Source: an uncultured Acetatifactor sp. (lineage in GTDB: Bacteria > Bacillota > Clostridia > Lachnospirales > Lachnospiraceae). Taken from it: a stretch of 34,405 nucleotides of DNA. Where the stretch lies: NCBI GenBank assembly GCA_910584865.1, contig CAJUCE010000044.1:1-34405 (forward strand), in the 5' to 3' direction. Made by a program: the position numbers and the translations under genes. The notes under the pieces are model-generated. The model saw only the letters and a list, made by a program, of their open reading frames with translations, was not told the DNA's origin and ran no database searches. Shown piece by piece: positions 31,241-34,405 of the stretch (the stretch's first letter is position 1; each line of letters starts with the position of its first letter).

Positions 31241-32103
31241 GCGATTTTTCCTGCCTTTTCCTCGTATATTTCAAAAAATCTGTCTTCCAGGCTCTTATCT
31301 CCCGTAATGGCCTTCAGGGTGTCACAGACCTCCATGCGCCCGTTGATAATGATGCCAACCCTGTCGCAGATTTTTTCAATCAGGCTGAAAATGTGGGTGG
31401 ACACAATCACGGTCTTGCCCTGTTTTTTCAAATCTACCAGAAAATCCGTCACCACTTTGGCGGTCAGCACATCCAGTCCGTTGGTGGGTTCGTCAAAAAT
31501 GATGATATCCGGATTGTGGACCATGGAAATCACCAGGGAAACCTTCTGTTTCATACCGGTAGACAGGTTGCCAACCTTCACCTCCGCAAACCGGTCAATG
31601 CCGAAACGTTCAAACATTTCTTTCCTGCGGGCATTCTTTTCCTCCTCGGGGACGCCGTGAAGATCCGCAAAGAAATCAAATAAGTAATTCGGAGTGAAAA
31701 ACTCCTCCAGTTTCAGTTCACTGGTCAGGAAACCGATTTTTCCCCGGACTTCTTCCGGGTTTTTTACGATGCTTGCTCCGTCTAAAACGGCATCTCCCTC
31801 ATCGGGTTTGATTAGGGTGGCAAGCATCCGCAGTGTGGTGGTCTTTCCGGCTCCGTTGGGCCCCAAAAGCCCGAAGACCTCCCCTCTGTAGGCGGTGAAG
31901 GACAGATGATCCACCGCAACCTTTACCTTTTCGTTTGTCTTTTCGATTTTCTGTTGTTTGGACGAGAGCTTGAAAGTCTTCTTCAGGCCCTCTACCCGCA
32001 AAATTTCTTCCATGGACTGTCCTTTCTCCATGGACTGTTCTTTTTCTATGGAACGTCTTTTCTCCATGGATTGTTCTTTCTCTATGGAATGTGCTTTTTC
32101 CAT
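31237..32103 (-). CDS. ABC transporter ATPase (NatA-like) with repeat-derived N-terminus
   Basis: About 288 residues. ATPase core: Walker A LLGPNGAGKTTTLR, signature LSTGMKQKVSLV, Walker B IIIFDEPTNGLD, H-loop VIVSTHIF. It energises the NatB-like permease it overlaps. The N-terminus is unusual: before the normal start (MEEILRVEGLKKTF) there are five hexapeptides of the form (M/I)EKxxS encoded by an 18-bp tandem repeat. Start codons are available at 32103, 32067, 32031 and 32013 (all ATG, same frame). I use 32103, which has AGAAAGGA upstream; 32013 also has AAAGGA at a good distance and gives the family-normal length. Part of a XRE regulator - membrane protein - ATPase - permease operon. Confidence 0.85.
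   Translation of the reverse strand: MEKAHSIEKEQSMEKRRSIEKEQSMEKGQSMEEILRVEGLKKTFKLSSKQQKIEKTNEKVKVAVDHLSFTAYRGEVFGLLGPNGAGKTTTLRMLATLIKPDEGDAVLDGASIVKNPEEVRGKIGFLTSELKLEEFFTPNYLFDFFADLHGVPEEEKNARRKEMFERFGIDRFAEVKVGNLSTGMKQKVSLVISMVHNPDIIIFDEPTNGLDVLTAKVVTDFLVDLKKQGKTVIVSTHIFSLIEKICDRVGIIINGRMEVCDTLKAITGDKSLEDRFFEIYEEKAGKIA
32013..32103 (-). repeat. 18-bp tandem repeat at the start of the NatA-like gene
   Basis: Start-type codons recur exactly every 18 bp at 32103 (ATG), 32085 (ATA), 32067 (ATG), 32049 (ATA), 32031 (ATG) and 32013 (ATG). Each is followed by GAA/GAG and, between them, A-rich AARRRA blocks; the last unit has AAAGGA correctly spaced before ATG. Five units plus a partial. Confidence 0.8.
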
Positions 32104-32149
32104 AATATTCTTTTCCTTTCTGCCGTTTTCCGGCACAGAATCTTTTGGT

Positions 32150-32632
32150 TTATAATTTTTTTCCGTAATATTTCTGGAACAGCATATAACTGAACAGAAA
32201 AATACAGCTCAACAGGAGACAAATTTCCACCAGTTCCTCAATAAACAGTCCTCCGATGACTCCCAGGATATAGATGATGACCAACATCATTTTGGCTGTG
32301 GCCAACAGGGCCCGGCTGCGCACTTCTATTTCGCGTTCATCCACTTCCTTTAAACGCCCCTGTTTCAGCCGTTCCTCACTCCCCATGATTCGCCGAAGCC
32401 TCCACATCTCAATGACAGAACCCAGAGAAAGGCCCGTTCCCAGACCCATGATAAAACATGTCTGCCGCGTGCTTACCTGCTCTTTCAGCAGCATGTTCAA
32501 TATCACACTGAGAACCATTGTGAGCAGCCCCGCCGCAAGCAGACCATACATCCGTCGCTGCCTTTTCTTCAATATCTGCAGGTATTCTTCATTGGTTTTC
32601 GCCTTACTTCCATCGCAGAACAGTCCTTTCAT
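32150..32632 (-). CDS. Membrane protein of a XRE-ABC operon, unknown function
   Basis: A 160-residue protein with four hydrophobic helices in two pairs: MYGLLAAGLLTMVLSVILNML and TCFIMGLGTGLSLGSVIEM, then MMLVIIYILGVIGGLF and ICLLLSCIFLFSYMLF. Between the pairs is a charged segment with KEVDEREIEVRSRA, a motif seen in several small DUF2178-like membrane proteins. I do not recognise a defined function. It starts 6 nt after the XRE gene's stop codon with GAGGAG just upstream, and ends 46 bp before the ATPase start at 32103, so it is clearly in the operon. It may sense membrane state for the regulator or be an accessory transporter part; both are guesses. Confidence 0.7.
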   Translation of the reverse strand: MKGLFCDGSKAKTNEEYLQILKKRQRRMYGLLAAGLLTMVLSVILNMLLKEQVSTRQTCFIMGLGTGLSLGSVIEMWRLRRIMGSEERLKQGRLKEVDEREIEVRSRALLATAKMMLVIIYILGVIGGLFIEELVEICLLLSCIFLFSYMLFQKYYGKKL

Positions 32633-32638
32633 AACTCC

Positions 32639-32839
32639 TCATTCCTCCTCGTCGAAAATAAAGATTTCTTCAATCTGCTTTCCAAAGAATTTAGCAATTT
32701 TATGTGCCAGCGCAAGGGAAGCATTGTATCTGCCGTTTTCCAGCGAAATAATGGTCTGCCGGCTCACGTCCACGGCGTCTGCCAGCTCGTTCTGGGTCAC
32801 TTTGAGAGATTTGCGCAATTCCTGAATTCTATTCCTCAC
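32639..32839 (-). CDS. XRE-family small HTH regulator
   Basis: A 66-residue Cro/C1-type helix-turn-helix protein (RIQELRKSLKVTQNELADAV, then DVSRQTIISLENGRY), essentially only the DNA-binding domain, as in the YozG/PlcR-like small regulators that sit before ABC transporter operons. I start at GTG 32839 because GGGAGG (32844-32849) is 4 nt upstream; the in-frame ATG at 32857 has no ribosome site. First gene of the operon. It probably represses its own promoter through the dyad at 32887-32907. Confidence 0.85.
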   Translation of the reverse strand: MRNRIQELRKSLKVTQNELADAVDVSRQTIISLENGRYNASLALAHKIAKFFGKQIEEIFIFDEEE

Positions 32840-32886
32840 ACAGCCCTCCCTTTTCATATTTGTATGTAATATTTTCCGCGAAAAAA

Positions 32887-32931
32887 ATACTTTACAGTAA
32901 AAAGTATAGTACGCTTTACATTTAGTGTCAA
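32887..32931 (-). promoter_or_regulatory. Promoter and operator of the XRE-ABC operon
   Basis: Minus strand: perfect -35 TTGACA (32926-32931), 17-bp spacer, -10 TATACT (32903-32908). An inverted repeat ATACTTT / AAAGTAT (32887-32893 / 32901-32907) overlaps the -10, and TGTAAA occurs three times nearby. Confidence 0.75.
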
Positions 32932-32986
32932 GTTCATTTTACATTTTTTGTTAGAATTTTAACTTTGCAGCCAGTTAAGTTATTTT

Positions 32987-33003
32987 GCAGCCGAAGCGGC
33001 TGC
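32987..33003. other. Short GC hairpin flanked by T/A runs
   Basis: GCAGCC (32987-32992) and GGCTGC (32998-33003) with a 5-nt loop; TTTT before and TTT after. Possibly a weak terminator. Confidence 0.3.
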
Positions 33004-33050
33004 TTTGACTACGCGCATCCAAACAGGTTGTTGTTGATTGTCTGTCTTAC

Positions 33051-33082
33051 TTGCCTATATTCGAGTAACTCGATATAGGCAA
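33051..33082. other. Hairpin in the gene-free stretch 32940-33468
   Basis: TTGCCTATAT...CGAG pairs with CTCG...ATATAGGCAA over 14 bp with one bulged T and a TAA loop. No T-run on either side. The surrounding 32940-33161 shows no believable coding sequence. Confidence 0.5.
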
Positions 33083-33161
33083 ATGCGGCTATCCATCTTG
33101 GTGGTTTTATGTGCATCAGCTGCTGTGAGCGGCGAAGTGTGAACAATAACGAGATTGAAGC

Positions 33162-33363
33162 ATTGCACGTTGGGGTAATGTGTACATTGGGGCATTGTAC
33201 ATATTGGGGCATTGTGCACATTAGGATGATGTTCGTATTAGGATATTGTATATATTAGGATATTGTGCGTATTAGGATAATGTTCGTATTAGGATATTGT
33301 ACATATTAGGATGTTGTGCATATTAGGGTGTTGTAGATATTGGGGTATTGTGTACATTGGGAC
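33162..33363 (+). repeat. Twelve-copy 17-bp tandem repeat
   Basis: Consensus about ATTGTRYATATTAGGAT; one 15-bp unit followed by eleven 17-bp units (202 bp in all), with outer units reading TTGGGGY and inner units TTAGGAT. No spacers, so not a CRISPR. It lies about 105 bp upstream of the HAD gene at 33469. Confidence 0.85.
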
Positions 33364-33468
33364 ATCGGGAATAGAACGTTGACACGGAGAAGCCGATAAG
33401 ATAAGATGATTTCAGAGGACGTTATACGGTTAGGAAAGAAGAGTTCCTGCCCGAGAAAGGAAGAAGCG

Positions 33469-34305
33469 ATGAGAACATTATATGTCACCGATCTGGACGG
33501 CACACTTTTGAATACAGAATCCAGGATTAACCCGGAAAGCCTCTCAATTATCAATGAACTGGTGGAACAGGGAATGCTTTTTACCTACGCCACAGCCAGG
33601 TCACTGGAATCCGCTTCCGTAGTGACGGAAGGGCTGAGGCTGACCATGCCTGTGATTGTATACAACGGGGCATTTATCATGCGCCCGCGCACACAGGAGC
33701 CGTCACTTCCCGGGGAAATTCTGTATTCCCAGTTCTTCACCCGGGAGGAGGCCGGGTTCATCCGGGAAAACCTGGAGAAGGCAGGCATCAGCCCGTTGGT
33801 GTATTCCTTCATCCGGGAGCGGGAGAGCGTATCCTGGAACACGGCCCGGGAAAATGAGGGGATAAAGCATTATCTTTCCAACCGCCGATGGGACAGGCGG
33901 CTCCGGCCCCTGGAGAGCGCGGAGGGGCTGTACGACGGAAATATTTTCTACTACACCTGCATCGGTGAGAAGGAGGAGCTGATGCCCCTGTACGAAGTCT
34001 TTTCGAGGGACAGGCGGCTGCGCTGTACCATTCAGCAGGAATTGTACCGTCCGGAATACTGGTGCGAGGTGATGCCCGGAAAGGCCACAAAGGCACAGGC
34101 CATCCGGACGCTGAAGGATATGTACGGCTGCGACAGGGTGGTTTCCTTCGGGGACGCCATAAACGACATTCCCATGTTCGAGCTTTCCGACGAGTGCTAT
34201 GCCGTGGAGAACGCCGTGCCGGAGCTGAAAAGTGCCGCTACGGGAATTGTGGGCAGCAACGACGGGGACGGGGTGGCGAAGTGGCTGCGGGAGAATGTGA
34301 AGTGA
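33469..34305 (+). CDS. Cof-type HAD-IIB phosphatase
   Basis: A 278-residue Cof/HAD-IIB hydrolase. Motif I TDLDGTLLN (D8, D10), motif II YATARS, a C2B cap domain in the middle (~85-195), the conserved Lys in MPGKATKAQAI (motif III) and motif IV SFGDAINDIPMFE. These enzymes dephosphorylate sugar phosphates or flavin/pyridoxal phosphates in the cytoplasm. I start at ATG 33469 with AAAGGAAG upstream; the frame is open to 33406 but that start has no ribosome site. Stands alone downstream of the 17-bp repeat array; 34306-34405 holds nothing recognisable. Confidence 0.9.
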   Translation: MRTLYVTDLDGTLLNTESRINPESLSIINELVEQGMLFTYATARSLESASVVTEGLRLTMPVIVYNGAFIMRPRTQEPSLPGEILYSQFFTREEAGFIRENLEKAGISPLVYSFIRERESVSWNTARENEGIKHYLSNRRWDRRLRPLESAEGLYDGNIFYYTCIGEKEELMPLYEVFSRDRRLRCTIQQELYRPEYWCEVMPGKATKAQAIRTLKDMYGCDRVVSFGDAINDIPMFELSDECYAVENAVPELKSAATGIVGSNDGDGVAKWLRENVK

Positions 34306-34405
34306 CGGATGCCCTTGGCCGGGGATATATCCCGAAAGAAAAGCATAAGTGAGGAAAAAGTTTGAAACTAAAAGGTAGCGGTTAGCGAGAAAGTGAATTG
34401 CACCA

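Noticed and set aside
33009..33221. 70-codon minus-strand open frame in the gene-free stretch
   Set aside because: Its N-terminus is encoded by the 17-bp repeat array, and it lacks a ribosome site and any domain.
33162..33363. 17-bp repeats as a CRISPR array
   Set aside because: Units are directly adjacent with no spacers, vary internally, and no cas genes are present.
34306..34405. Possible tRNA or other RNA at the right edge (sequence ends in CACCA)
   Set aside because: No cloverleaf arms can be drawn from the preceding bases; the CCA is coincidental.

Overview
The window looks like chromosomal DNA of a gut Lachnospiraceae-type Firmicute. This is inferred from about 50% GC, strong AGGAGG-type ribosome binding sites, sigma-A promoters with TTGACA/TATAAT boxes, and gene families typical of that group (GntR/UTRA regulator, ROK kinase, GH29/GH95/GH38/GH3 glycosidases, SdpI, M56, Cof-type HAD). 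No rRNA, tRNA, CRISPR array, complete transposon or phage gene was seen.

Layout. (1) 1-3805, minus strand: a broken AlkZ-like gene at the left edge, a Cys-rich DUF3795 protein, a WYL regulator and an ABC exporter whose promoter is covered by two palindromes. (2) 3811-21253: a carbohydrate-use island. On the minus strand are a long class I mannose-6-phosphate isomerase and a sugar-binding lipoprotein with no permease nearby. On the plus strand are a HutC-type GntR regulator, a ROK sugar kinase, a uroporphyrinogen-decarboxylase-like protein, a GH29 fucosidase, a PHP phosphoesterase-like protein, a GH95 enzyme, a GH38 alpha-mannosidase and a GH3 enzyme with a PA14 domain, closed by a terminator. 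None of the four glycosidases has a signal peptide. The simplest reading is uptake of fucose- and mannose-containing oligosaccharides (host N-glycan-like or similar) and their stepwise digestion in the cytoplasm. The 8-mer GTATTTAC (or its complement) occurs six times in three intergenic regions of the island. In three of these it carries the -35 box (TTTACA) of a promoter, so a local operator set, probably read by the GntR protein, ties the island together. A large multi-stem hairpin sits just before the UroD-like gene.

(3) 21257-25768: an ABC-exporter remnant, a methyl-accepting chemotaxis protein (minus), and a divergent OLD-family ATPase/TOPRIM nuclease with an unusual Cys cluster and an in-frame coding-like tail after its stop codon. 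(4) 25870-29961: small accessory genes (three acetyltransferase-type genes, one of them fused to a ParB-like domain; a HAD phosphatase; SdpI) mixed with truncated genes (a GNAT C-terminus and a BlaR1/M56 N-terminus). (5) 30062-32931, minus strand: a XRE regulator, a membrane protein and a NatA/NatB-type ABC pair; the ATPase start region is an 18-bp tandem repeat containing repeated start codons. (6) 32940-34405: a gene-free stretch with hairpins and a 12-copy 17-bp tandem repeat, then a Cof-type HAD phosphatase.

Recurring themes are short tandem repeats beside or inside genes (four independent places) and decayed gene fragments, both signs of a locally plastic region.
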